Origin: Prauserella_A oleivorans
Lineage (GTDB): Bacteria > Actinomycetota > Actinomycetes > Mycobacteriales > Pseudonocardiaceae
DNA length: 64,000 nucleotides
Assembly (NCBI RefSeq): GCF_042685745.1
Contig: NZ_JBHUNT010000001.1
Location: 1,922,001-1,986,000 of the forward strand
Reading direction: 5' to 3'
Part shown: positions 52,764 to 60,492 of the stretch, piece by piece
How positions within the stretch are numbered: position 1 is the stretch's first letter
How the letters are laid out: each line of letters begins with the position of its first letter
Notes under the pieces: generated by a model
The model's database searches: none
What the model was told of the DNA's origin: nothing
What the model saw: the letters and a program-made list of their open reading frames with translations, nothing else
Translations under genes and position numbers: made by a program

Positions 52764-53218
52764 CGTGTACCACCTGCTTCGACGCGCGGGCGTCCGTGGC
52801 TATCTCGCGTGGGGACGCCGCGTTCACGCAGCTTGTTCAGCACGGTGGTGTGGTTGACCCCCAGGTGGTCGCCGACTCGCGCCAGCGACCAACCGAGCTT
52901 GTAGAGGTGGATGGCGTCGTCGACCTGGTCGGGGGAGAGGCCACGGCGGCGCATTGGCACGCCGTGTCGATGGAGGATGTTGCTGACCGTTCGCCGTTCG
53001 ATGCCGAACCGATCACCGAGTTCGTACACAGTCGCGCCGGACTGATAACCCGCGATCAACTCGTCGACTTGCTCGGCACGGAGTTGCCGGGCCCGCCGGG
53101 GCCGATCGCGCTTGATCGACGGCGGCTCGGGCGTATCGAGCCTGGGAAGCTTCTCGCAGAGCCCTTCCAAGGCCCTGACCTGGTCTTTTATGTTCGAGTA
53201 AGCTCCCCTAACCTCCAC
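52760..53218 (-). CDS. Tandem helix-turn-helix protein
   Basis: 152 residues with two resolvase-type HTH units: VYELGDRFGIERRTVSNILH then RHGVPMRRRG, and LARVGDHLGVNHTTVLNKLR then ERGVPTRDS. Each is followed by the HGVP/RGVP wing, common in small actinobacterial proteins of mobile elements. Probably binds DNA. First gene of the three-gene minus-strand set with DUF2637, in ATGA overlap with it. Confidence 0.75.
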   Translation of the reverse strand: MEVRGAYSNIKDQVRALEGLCEKLPRLDTPEPPSIKRDRPRRARQLRAEQVDELIAGYQSGATVYELGDRFGIERRTVSNILHRHGVPMRRRGLSPDQVDDAIHLYKLGWSLARVGDHLGVNHTTVLNKLRERGVPTRDSHGRPRVEAGGTR

Positions 53219-53284
53219 AGCGGGTTTTTGGACAGGCAGCTGCGATTTGTGTCTGTTTCGTTATGTACGGTCAGTCATCGCAGC

Positions 53285-54048
53285 TCACCGCTCACCGTGC
53301 TCCGGCTGGGCGTCATCAGGTGCCGGCTCGTCGGGGTGTTCGAGGGTAGCGGTGGTCCGGGAGGGGATTGCCGGGTCGCAGGCCGAGCGTGTCATGGCCG
53401 GGCAGCGGCGGTAGGTGGCGTCCGGGTCGGTGAAGGCGACCAGGAAGGACAGCCGAGCTTCGTCGCTGGTGTTGGCGCCGACATAGTGCGCCGTGCGGCC
53501 CTGGTGGAGCGTGGCGTCGCCAGCCCGCAGCGGGACGGTGACGCGCGGGCTCCAGCGCAGCTCGGGCCAGCGGTGAACAGGTAGTTGTCCGGGTCGGCGG
53601 TGTGCTCGGACAACTCCACCCGGTCCGGGCCGCCGCAGCGGTGCGAGCCGGGCAGGAAGGTCAGGCAGCCGCGTGCGGCGGGCACGTCGACCAGCGCGAT
53701 CCAGGCGTTGAAGATCAGGCGCGAGTCCAAAAGGGCGAAGGTCAGGTCGTCGTGCCAGCCGGTGGGCGCGCTGTGTCCGGGCTCCTTGCGCAGCACGTCG
53801 CCACCGCACACGCGCAAGGGGATGCCGGCCAGGTGTTCGGCGAGCGTGCCGATGCGGGGGTGCAGCGCGAGTTCGCGCAGGGTGGGGTGGTGTTCCCAGG
53901 CGTCGGTGGTGGCCGTGATTCGGGTGCCGAACTCCTCGTCGGTGTGGCTCTGCGCGGCGAGGGCCTCCTCGGCCGCGGTCCGGAAGCGGGCTACCTCGGC
54001 GGCGGTGAGCAGGTTCGGCAGGTGGGTGAACCCGCGCTCGCGGAAGTA
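53285..54048 (-). pseudogene. Phytanoyl-CoA-dioxygenase-like gene, frameshifted and without a start
   Basis: The reading frame begins RANYFRERGFTHLPNLLTAA after the sulfurtransferase stop but has no ATG, GTG or TTG before TTG 53817. The Fe(II) site starts with WHDDLTF. Near 53566 the frame shifts: LFTAG in one frame continues as PELRWSPRVTVPLRAGDATL in the next, consistent with one lost C in GGCCC. The end has HQGRTAHYVGANTSDEARLS with the distal His and Arg. Two defects make it a pseudogene unless the assembly is wrong. Confidence 0.7.
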
Positions 54049-54049
54049 G

Positions 54050-55432
54050 TTAGCGCGTCACCGTGTTGTGCTGGGCGGGTGCGCTGATGGGTGCCCCGGT
54101 TGCGGTCGCCTGGTCGATGTCGTCGTCGATCACTACGACATGGCGGCCGGCGGCGGCCAGGATCGACGCGGCGATGGAGGCGCGGTAGCCGGAGCGGCAG
54201 TGCACCCACACCTCGCCACGGGGCACGTCGTTGAGCCGGTCCAGCAGGTCGTGCAGCGGGATGTGCACGGCGCCGTCCAGGTGACCGGAGGCCCATTCCT
54301 GGTTGCGGCGCACATCGAGGACCACGACCGGGCGGTGGTGGAGCACTGTGGCCAGGTCGGCGAAATCCGCGACCGCCAACGACTCCAGGGGCGTGTCGCC
54401 GGACCACTCGTGCGGGTCTCCGGTGGCCGCGGCTTCGATGCGGTCGAGGCCGATACGCACCAGTTCGCGCTGCGCCTCGGCGACCTGCTCGGCGGTGTCT
54501 CCCAAGAGTGTCAACGGGGTTCCCCAGGGGATCAGCCAGCCGAGGTAGGTGACGAAGTTGCCGTCGGCTCCGAAGTTGAGCGTGCCGGGGACGTGCCCGG
54601 CCGCGAACGCGGTCCGGGTGCGCAGGTCCACCACCCATTCGCCGGACTCGATGCGCCGGCGCAGCTCGGGAGCTTCGGCCTGCTCCGGCGGGGACAGGTC
54701 TGGCGCCTGCGGTCCGGCGGTGTTGAGCGGCATCATGTGCGCGTAGTAGGCGGGATAGTCGTCCAGGCCCTGCAGCAGGGCGTGGACATAGTCCTGCTCA
54801 TCCTGGGTCAGGACGGGGTTGGCCTGCTTCTCCTGGCCGATCGTGGATCGCTCGCCCTGTGCCTGTGTGGCGGAGCAGAAGCTGCCGAACCCGTGCGTGG
54901 GGTAAATTTCCGCGTCGTCGGGCAGTTCGGCGGCCAGCCTGCGTGCCGAGGCGTACTGGGCGTGCGCCAGTTCTTCGGTGTGCACGGCTCCCAGCAGATC
55001 CGGTCGACCGGTCGAGCCGTAGAGCAGCGAACCACCGGTGAACACCGCCGGCGGTCGGCCGGGGGTTTCCAGCACGTAGGACAGGTGTGTGAAGGTATGG
55101 CCCGGGGTGGCCAGGGCCCGCACCCGCATCACCGGGCCGATCTGTACCTCGTCCCCGTCGGTGATGGGCTGGCGATCGAAGGACACGGTGTCGGCCGCGT
55201 TCACGTGGTAGGCGGCCCCGGTGGCCTGCGCCAGCGCCAGTCCTCCGGTCACGTAGTCATTGTGGATGTGCGTTTCGAAGACGTCGGTGACCCGCACGCC
55301 TCGTTGCCGGACGATCGTGAGGAATCGGTCGATGTCGCGCTGCGGGTCGACCACGAACGCCACCTCACCATCGGTGACCAGATAGCTCCGGTCGCCCAGC
55401 GTCGGCGTGTCGAGTGCGATGATCTCTACCAT
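54050..55432 (-). CDS. MBL-fold persulfide dioxygenase fused to two rhodanese domains
   Basis: 460 residues. MBL domain: THIHND (His55, His57, Asp59), ATPGHTFTHL and YPTHGFGSFC, with the His/Asp set of ETHE1-type persulfide dioxygenases. The first rhodanese (VVDLRTRTAFAAGHVPGTLN) lacks a catalytic Cys; the second (VLDVRRNQEWASGHLDGAVH, VHCRSGYRAS) has it. Similar to CstB fusions, which oxidise persulfides to sulfite and thiosulfate. In the minus-strand group with a rhodanese; a CstR-like palindrome lies upstream of that gene. Confidence 0.88.
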   Translation of the reverse strand: MVEIIALDTPTLGDRSYLVTDGEVAFVVDPQRDIDRFLTIVRQRGVRVTDVFETHIHNDYVTGGLALAQATGAAYHVNAADTVSFDRQPITDGDEVQIGPVMRVRALATPGHTFTHLSYVLETPGRPPAVFTGGSLLYGSTGRPDLLGAVHTEELAHAQYASARRLAAELPDDAEIYPTHGFGSFCSATQAQGERSTIGQEKQANPVLTQDEQDYVHALLQGLDDYPAYYAHMMPLNTAGPQAPDLSPPEQAEAPELRRRIESGEWVVDLRTRTAFAAGHVPGTLNFGADGNFVTYLGWLIPWGTPLTLLGDTAEQVAEAQRELVRIGLDRIEAAATGDPHEWSGDTPLESLAVADFADLATVLHHRPVVVLDVRRNQEWASGHLDGAVHIPLHDLLDRLNDVPRGEVWVHCRSGYRASIAASILAAAGRHVVVIDDDIDQATATGAPISAPAQHNTVTR

Positions 55433-55461
55433 CCTGCTACTCCCTTCTCGCAGGTTTCAGC

Positions 55462-55785
55462 TCAGGCGGTGTCTTCTCGTGGGCCCCGCACGACGGGATG
55501 TCCCGCTTGGATCCACGCGCCGGTACCGCCGGCCACGGAGTACGCGTCCACCCCGGCACGGGTCAGCCAGGAGGTGGCGGTATCGCTGCGATTGCCCGAG
55601 GCGCAGACCACGTAGATCGGTCGGTCCTTCGGGATTTCGACGACCCGCTCCTGCAGCCTGTGCAGCGGTATCAGTCGCGCTCCCGGAACGTGCCCGGCCT
55701 CGTATTCACCGGGCTCTCGGACATCTACGACGACCGCGCCGGCAGCACGCGCCCGAGCCAACTCTTGAATATCAACTTCTCGCAT
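55462..55785 (-). CDS. Single-domain rhodanese
   Basis: 107 residues. VVDVREPGEYEAGHVPGARL, then the active loop VVCASGNRSDTA with the catalytic Cys. It transfers sulfane sulfur between thiols, supporting the MBL-rhodanese fusion downstream. ATG 55785 (second of two) has GGAG seven bases upstream. The palindrome at 55801-55814 lies 16 bases before the start, so expression is probably controlled by a CsoR/CstR-type repressor. Confidence 0.9.
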   Translation of the reverse strand: MREVDIQELARARAAGAVVVDVREPGEYEAGHVPGARLIPLHRLQERVVEIPKDRPIYVVCASGNRSDTATSWLTRAGVDAYSVAGGTGAWIQAGHPVVRGPREDTA

Positions 55786-55800
55786 CATCGATCTCCAAAA

Positions 55801-55814
55801 TACCCAGCGGGGTA
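55801..55814. promoter_or_regulatory. CsoR/CstR-type palindrome 1
   Basis: TACCC-AGCG-GGGTA inside AAAATACCC ... GGGTATATTTT. Perfect arms, extended by A/T. It lies directly upstream of the rhodanese and MBL-rhodanese genes. Confidence 0.65.
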
Positions 55815-55882
55815 TATTTTCGCTGCATCTGTTATCCACGACCTCGCCGACTGGTCGTGCTGTGGTTGCGGGCGAACGCGTG

Positions 55883-56467
55883 TCAGGTGCGCGTTGCGCG
55901 GACCAGGGTGTCGATGGCCTCACCCTGCTGTAGTGGTCGGCGAAGCCGCTCAGCCCGCTCGATGCGCAAGGCGGGCAGTGCTGCGACGATCCCCTCGGGT
56001 GTGTAGAGCACGTCGGGGTCGGGCGGCCCGCCCACGCCCGCGGTGAGGTTGGTCAAGTCGTGGCCGATCACCAGCAGGGTGCCCTTGGTGGCCACGGCCG
56101 AGGCGGCCCGGTCGAGCACGCGGGGGAGCTCGGCCGAGGGCAGGTGCAGGTAGGCCACGAGCACCAGAGCGAACGCCGACGGTTCGGGCTGGTAGTCGCG
56201 CACGTCGGCCAGCGTCCAGTCGACCCGGACGTCCCGCGCGTGCGCGAGCCGGCGCGCCTTGTCCAGCCCGACGGTCGAGAAGTCGACCCCGCTGACCGTC
56301 CAGCCTTGTTCGGCCAGCCAGACGGCGTTGCGGCCCTCTCCTGTTCCCAGGTCCAGCGCCCGCCCGGGTGTCAACCCGGTGGTCTGCTCGACGACGAACC
56401 GGTTCGGCTCGGTGGTCCATTCGAACTCGGCCCCGGTGTAGCGCCGGTCCCATGCTGTGCTGTCCAA
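55883..56467 (-). CDS. SAM-dependent methyltransferase (TehB-like)
   Basis: 194 residues. STAWDRRYTGAEFEWTTEPN, GRALDLGTGEGRNAVWLAEQ (motif I), VSGVDFSTVGLDKARRLA (motif II) and FALVLVAYLHLPSAELPRVL. This layout matches TehB and thiopurine-type methyltransferases that methylate tellurite, thiols or other soft nucleophiles. TTG 56467 has GGGGAG six bases upstream. Between the rhodanese and thioredoxin genes, so a role in detoxifying reactive sulfur or metalloids fits. Confidence 0.8.
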   Translation of the reverse strand: MDSTAWDRRYTGAEFEWTTEPNRFVVEQTTGLTPGRALDLGTGEGRNAVWLAEQGWTVSGVDFSTVGLDKARRLAHARDVRVDWTLADVRDYQPEPSAFALVLVAYLHLPSAELPRVLDRAASAVATKGTLLVIGHDLTNLTAGVGGPPDPDVLYTPEGIVAALPALRIERAERLRRPLQQGEAIDTLVRATRT

Positions 56468-56520
56468 CGAAGACTCCCCTCCGGGTGTCGGTGCCCGCAC
56501 TGAAGATCGGGATCAGATCC

Positions 56521-56883
56521 TCATTGCCGCTGTTCGGCGAGCTCTTGCCGAACCTGGTCCATGTCGACCTCGCGGGCCTTGGCGATCAGCTCCTCGAGCG
56601 CACTCTCCGGGAGCGCACCGGGCTGCGCGTACAGCACCACGCCATCACGAGCGATCATCAACGTCGGGATCGACGAGATGCCGAACCTCGCCGCCAGTTC
56701 CGGTTGCGCCTCGGTATCCACCTTGCCGAACCTGACATCCTCGTGACGCTCGGACGCACGCTCGAACACCGGCGCGAACATGCGGCAGGGTCCGCACCAC
56801 GCCGCCCAGAAGTCGACCAGCACAATACCGTCCCCGCCTATCCTGTCGTTGAAGTTGTCGGTCGTCAGCTCGATGGTCGCCAT
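56521..56883 (-). CDS. trxA: Thioredoxin
   Basis: 120 residues. VLVDFWAAWCGPCRMFAPVF holds the active CGPC pair (Cys30, Cys33), and SSIPTLMIARDG the cis-Pro. It reduces disulfides or persulfides in the cytoplasm. The second ATG (56883) has GGAGG six bases upstream. The palindrome at 56905-56918 lies just upstream, so it probably belongs to the reactive-sulfur regulon. Confidence 0.92.
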   Translation of the reverse strand: MATIELTTDNFNDRIGGDGIVLVDFWAAWCGPCRMFAPVFERASERHEDVRFGKVDTEAQPELAARFGISSIPTLMIARDGVVLYAQPGALPESALEELIAKAREVDMDQVRQELAEQRQ

Positions 56884-56904
56884 CATGCACCTCCTAGTCT
56901 TTGA

Positions 56905-56918
56905 TACCCCCTCGGGTA
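56905..56918. promoter_or_regulatory. CsoR/CstR-type palindrome 2
   Basis: TACCC-CCTC-GGGTA within GATACCC...GGGTATC, seven-base perfect arms, 22 bases upstream of the thioredoxin start. Confidence 0.65.
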
Positions 56919-56984
56919 TCGTAACGGGCTTGTGGCGGTTGGCATTCCCGGCTCATCGCACGCGCCGCTCCGCTGGCGGCCATA

Positions 56985-56998
56985 TACCCCTCGGGGTA
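56985..56998. promoter_or_regulatory. CsoR/CstR-type palindrome 3
   Basis: TACCCC-TC-GGGGTA, perfect six-base arms, ten bases upstream of the PIG-L gene start at 57009. It shares the TACCC-N4-GGGTA core of the other four sites. Confidence 0.65.
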
Positions 56999-57008
56999 CA
57001 AAGGTGGT

Positions 57009-57743
57009 ATGGGAGAGGATACGCAGGCGACAACCAGGGCGGGGCAGGTCCGTGCCCTGCTGGACGAGCCGGGCGCCGTGCTGGCGGTGGTGGCGCACCC
57101 GGATGACGAGTCGTTCGGACTTGGGGCGGTGCTCGACCGCCTGGCCGCTGCGGGCACACCGGTGACGGTGCTGTGTTTCACGCGCGGTGAGGCCTCCACC
57201 CTGGGCGGAGAGCAGGCCGATCTGGGCGCGGTGCGGGCCAAGGAGTTGGACACGGCAGCCACCGTGCTGGGTGTCACGCGCACCGTCCTGCTCGACTACC
57301 CCGACGGAGACCTGGCCCACGTCTCCTTGGACGAGCTCGCCGGTCATGTCGAGTCGCTGGCCGCCGAGGTGAGACCGACCTACCTGCTGGCGTTCGACCC
57401 CGACGGCGTGACATCCCATCCCGACCACATGCGGGCCACCGAGGCTGCCCTGGCCGTCGCCGATCGTTCGGTTCTGCCCGTCGTCGGCTGGACCTTACCG
57501 GCCCAGGTCGCCGACCAGCTCAACGCAGAGTTCGGCACCGCTCTGGTCGGCTCGCGGCCCGACGTGGTGGATCTGACCCTGCCCGTCTCCCGCAAACGCC
57601 AGCGGGAGGCCATCGCCTGCCACCGCAGCCAATCCACCGACAACCCGCTGCTGCACCGGCGCCTGGACCTGCTCGGTGACACCGAACACCTCCGCCTGCT
57701 CCGCCCACAGCTCCTGCCCCCGCCTGCCCACGAACGATCCTGA
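57009..57743 (+). CDS. PIG-L/LmbE-family deacetylase
   Basis: 244 residues. AVVAHPDDESFGLGAVLDRL is the first metal motif and GVTSHPDHMRATEA the second. In actinobacteria this family includes MshB (mycothiol biosynthesis) and Mca (mycothiol S-conjugate amidase). Its place under a CstR-type site, opposite thioredoxin, suggests work on a mycothiol-linked sulfur adduct; that is inference. ATG 57009 follows the palindrome closely. Confidence 0.85.
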   Translation: MGEDTQATTRAGQVRALLDEPGAVLAVVAHPDDESFGLGAVLDRLAAAGTPVTVLCFTRGEASTLGGEQADLGAVRAKELDTAATVLGVTRTVLLDYPDGDLAHVSLDELAGHVESLAAEVRPTYLLAFDPDGVTSHPDHMRATEAALAVADRSVLPVVGWTLPAQVADQLNAEFGTALVGSRPDVVDLTLPVSRKRQREAIACHRSQSTDNPLLHRRLDLLGDTEHLRLLRPQLLPPPAHERS

Positions 57744-58120
57744 CCAGGGTCTCCGAGCCGCGTGTGGAAGGCACGCTGTACGCCGAAGATGCCTCCCTAT
57801 CCGTCCCGATTCGCTGTGGCGCTCCGCTGCCGAGAAGCTGGTCGAGCTCGGGCACGGTGACCATGGCCTGGGGGCGAGACCTCCTGACCAGGTTTCTGGT
57901 TGTCGCCGGCGGCAGGGACGACGACGTTGGGCGGCAGCGGCATTCGCCCGCGCCGACGCGCAGCTGTTCGGGACCGGGGTCAACCGTCGCACAGCGCGGC
58001 AACGCTACCGCCTGGATGCGTGAGGCACAGCGAACGCGGGTAGGCAGTACCCCACGGGAAATGACAGTGGCGGGATGCTTGGTCACCTACCACACATCTG
58101 GAGGAGGAGCGACAGACATC
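57744..58120. other. Intergenic stretch with a DUF302 remnant
   Basis: About 380 bases. It contains the decayed DUF302 copy described at 57772-57985 and no intact gene. AGGAGGAGC near 58101 may serve the next gene. A weak half palindrome (TACCCCACGGG, about 58048) resembles the CstR-type sites. Confidence 0.5.
57772..57985 (-). pseudogene. Remnant of a DUF302 gene
   Basis: On the minus strand ATTRNLVRRSRPQAMVTVPE then LDQL matches the intact DUF302 protein at 60063-60464 (VVVRATGDNQTLVQALDPQV, MVTVPELDQL). At DNA level CTGGTCGAGCTCGGG-CACGG and TGGTTGTC are shared. The ends are gone and frames are mixed, so this is a degraded second copy. Confidence 0.65.
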
Positions 58121-58399
58121 GTGTCCGACTGGGTGAACAATGGGCCGCCCGGGATGGGCTGGGGTTGGCTCGGCATGCTGATCGGCTTCGTGGTTTTCCT
58201 GCTCGTGCTCGGCGGTCTCGTTGTCGGCATCGTCTACCTCGTCCGCGCGCTGTGGAAACCGAACGGTGGCACGCGCAGCGGACCCGGTGAGCGGGACCGT
58301 GCCGTGGGAATCCTCGACGAGCGCTATGCCCGCGGTGAGATCGGCCGTGACGAGTACGAGGAACGGCGACGAACGCTGCGTGGCCAAGGCCCACCGTAA
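58121..58399 (+). CDS. Small membrane protein with SHOCT domain
   Basis: 92 residues. One membrane segment (MLIGFVVFLLVLGGLVVGIV) and a C-terminal SHOCT motif (ILDERYARGEIGRDEYEERR). SHOCT domains help oligomerise proteins and occur in many small membrane proteins of unknown role. GTG 58121 has GGAG about eleven bases upstream; the start is not certain. It precedes the broken flavoprotein reductase gene by 27 bases. Confidence 0.75.
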   Translation: MSDWVNNGPPGMGWGWLGMLIGFVVFLLVLGGLVVGIVYLVRALWKPNGGTRSGPGERDRAVGILDERYARGEIGRDEYEERRRTLRGQGPP

Positions 58400-58426
58400 G
58401 TTGCCCGACGAGGAGGAGGCTTGACG

Positions 58427-58790
58427 ATGGCAAGTACATTGATCCTGGGAGGGGATTCGGCGGCCCCGCCGCCGCCCACGAGCTGCGGGCGCGGCTGCCC
58501 GAACACCAGGTGACCGTGGTCGCCGCCGACGACCATCTCTACAACGGGTTCGCCAAGACGTGGGACCTTGTGGGCACCCGGCCACTCCACCAGGGCACCG
58601 TCGGCCGGTCGGCCCTGCAACGGCACGGGATCCGCTTCGTTCATACACGCATCACCTCGATCGACCCTGCCCAACGTCGGGTCGAGACCGAGGCGGGTCG
58701 GTTGAGCGCCGATTCCCTTGTGGTCGCGCTGGGCGCGAAAACACCGCCCGATCAAGCCGCGCAACTGCGCGGATCGGCTGCACGACCTCT
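58427..58790 (+). pseudogene. Sulfide:quinone-reductase-like FAD oxidoreductase, frameshifted and truncated
   Basis: ATG 58427 with GGAGGAGG upstream starts MASTLILGG, then the frame breaks in a G-run near 58450; one lost G would restore LILGGGFGGAAAAHELRARL. The other frame continues VTVVAADDHLYNGFAKTWDL, IRFVHTRITSIDPAQRRVET and LVVALGAKTPPDQAAQLRG. Homology ends near 58790, giving about a third of a normal SQR/NDH-like protein. It abuts an MBL fragment on the other strand, so a deletion or inversion joined two genes. Confidence 0.7.
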
Positions 58791-59190
58791 ACAGCGCCGA
58801 GGGGTTGCCGGCGAAGCGGAGCGTGTGCGGTCGCCAGGTGTGCGGGAGCAGCCGCGGCACCGTGCGGATTGCGGCGCGCCGGGGTGCGAGCCCGAGCGTC
58901 TCGATGGCCTCGTCGGGGTGGGTGAGCACACAGGCGCCATGCGCCTGCAGGTGGGCGGCACCCCCGACGTGATCGGCGTGCGTGGGTGAGTAGCACGGCG
59001 ACCACGTCCTGCGGTCGCCTGCCGAGGTCGTGAAACGCGGCAACGAGGAGCGGCACGTGGGCCGGCAGGCCGGTGTCGATGACGACGAGGGCCTCACCGT
59101 CGTCAACGATCCAGGCGTTAACGTATCCATCGGTCACCCGGTGCACACATCGGTCTTTCAGCGCGGCGGTCGTCGGGAGACCGACCGGGC
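58787..59190 (-). pseudogene. MBL-fold hydrolase fragment with frameshift
   Basis: On the minus strand one frame gives WIVDDGEALVVIDTGLPAHV and DVVAVLLTHA, the next gives HADHVGGAAHLQAHGACVLT and LLPHTWRPHTLRFAGNPSAL. Together they make the THAHADH metal motif once a missing base is supplied near 59000. The 3' end stops at the junction with the broken SQR-like gene. Probably a dead hydrolase of the same sulfur locus. Confidence 0.65.
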
Positions 59191-59619
59191 CCGCCCCGCC
59201 AGCGCCACGGGCTCCTCTTCCGAAGCCGGTGGGTCGCCGAAGTCTCCGCGCAACAGCTTCAGCGCGTAGCGCTCGGCGTCGATCTCTGCCCGAGTCCGAG
59301 CGCCCAGTCGGCGAAAGACCGCGATCGGCGGGCACCAGCCCTGTAGCCTGTGCTGCAGGAGGAACGCCGTGACGATGCCCGCCAGCCAGAGCCAGCGCCG
59401 GTGGTGTGCCGCGGCGAGGAGAGTGCCAGCCAGGCCGAGGGTTGCGGCGCTGACCTCGAGGGCCCGCTCGACATCGGTCTCCTGCTCGAGCTTGCCGATG
59501 CGAGCTGTGATCGCCTCCTGGCCGTCGGCTGAGGTGAGGCGCTCGGCGTAGTGCCGGATGCGGGCGCTCAATTCCTGGTCGAGCTCGACCTGGACGGCCG
59601 TCGCCGTGTGCTCGCGCAC
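59158..59619 (-). CDS. DUF2892 (YgaP-type) membrane protein
   Basis: 153 residues. DVERALEVSAATLGLAGTLL and WLWLAGIVTAFLLQHRLQGW then CPPIAVFRRLGARTRAEIDA follow the YgaP membrane module, with two helices and the GWCP motif. YgaP links such helices to a rhodanese; here the rhodanese is separate. GTG 59619 is the available start. An ATG 50 bases further up with GGAG (MNATGLIDLHAA) is in another frame, so the 5' end may be damaged. Confidence 0.65.
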   Translation of the reverse strand: MREHTATAVQVELDQELSARIRHYAERLTSADGQEAITARIGKLEQETDVERALEVSAATLGLAGTLLAAAHHRRWLWLAGIVTAFLLQHRLQGWCPPIAVFRRLGARTRAEIDAERYALKLLRGDFGDPPASEEEPVALAGRARSVSRRPPR

Positions 59620-60062
59620 CCGGTCCGTCCGCGTGCGGCGTGCAGGTCGATCAGCCCGGTCGCGTTCATCGGTGCTCCGTTCGTCGGCTGGCGGTTACCC
59701 CGGTACCTGGCCCGGCATGCGGAGGTCGCCGAGTCGATTCCTCGGCTTCAGCGCGCCGCGGGCGGCGGTGCCCACCGTCAATCAACCGCCTACGACGTGG
59801 CGGCCATCGTGCTGACAGCCGCCGCCACGCTGCTCGACTGGGAGCTCATCGCGCCCATCGAGCACTATGTACCGAGCTGCCGCGCCGAACGGCGCCGACT
59901 GACAGCTGACACGGCACTCGCGAAGCAAGCCCGATCACAGCAGAAGTACTGGCCAGAGCCAGAACCAGCTCCAGATTGAAGCGGCTTTCATGATTATTTC
60001 TCCGGTTGCCCAATCGAGCCGCTTCGCCGTCCTGTGCGGAGGGTCCATGTTCCGACGCACCG
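59620..60062. other. Decayed stretch between DUF2892 and DUF302 genes
   Basis: About 440 bases. Plus-strand frames near 59760-59980 (YDVAAIVLTAAATLLDWELI) are not convincing. On the minus strand an 18-codon frame at 59935-59991 has a ribosome site. I saw no intact larger gene. Confidence 0.4.
59935..59991 (-). CDS. Possible 18-residue Trp-rich membrane peptide
   Basis: ATG 59991 with GGAG eight bases upstream encodes MKAASIWSWFWLWPVLLL and stops. Five hydrophobic Trp/Phe residues in a row of nine suggest membrane insertion. In the next frame the hydrophobic run could continue (LLLIGLA), so it may be the start of a frameshifted small membrane protein. It lies downstream of DUF302 on the same strand. 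Confidence 0.3.
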   Translation of the reverse strand: MKAASIWSWFWLWPVLLL

Positions 60063-60464
60063 TCAGCGGTTGGGCGGGGTCAACGCCTGGAGTGCGGCCT
60101 GGATGCGTTGCCCGGCTTCGTCGGTGATGGGTTGGAGCTGGTCGAGCTCGGGGACGGTGACCATGACCTGGGGATCGAGGGCCTGGACCAGTGTCTGGTT
60201 GTCCCCAGTGGCGCGGACCACGACGTTGCACGGCAGGAGCAGCCCGATCTGGCGGTCGATGTCGAGGGCGCGGTGCGCGAGTTGGGGGTTGCAGGCGCCG
60301 AGGATGATGTAGGGCTCCATGTCGGCGTCGAGTTTGTTGTGCAGGGTGGCCTGGACGTCGATTTCGGTCAGCGTGCCGAAGCCCTGTGCTTGGAACGCGT
60401 CCTTGACCCGGGACACGGCCTGCTCGTAAGGCAGATCCAGGGTGATCGTACGGGCGTACTCCAT
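60063..60464 (-). CDS. DUF302-family protein
   Basis: 133 residues. YARTITLDLPYEQAVSRVKD, AFQAQGFGTLTEIDV, GACNPQLAHRALDIDRQIGL then LLPCNVVV are typical DUF302 motifs with two Cys (CNP and PCN). The family is often found with rhodanese, thioredoxin and sulfur-permease genes; its role is not settled. ATG 60464 has GGAGGAAT upstream. It follows the MBL-rhodanese gene by 28 bases in the minus-strand sulfur operon. Confidence 0.85.
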   Translation of the reverse strand: MEYARTITLDLPYEQAVSRVKDAFQAQGFGTLTEIDVQATLHNKLDADMEPYIILGACNPQLAHRALDIDRQIGLLLPCNVVVRATGDNQTLVQALDPQVMVTVPELDQLQPITDEAGQRIQAALQALTPPNR

Positions 60465-60492
60465 TGCGATTCCTCCAACAGTGGGTGTGGTG

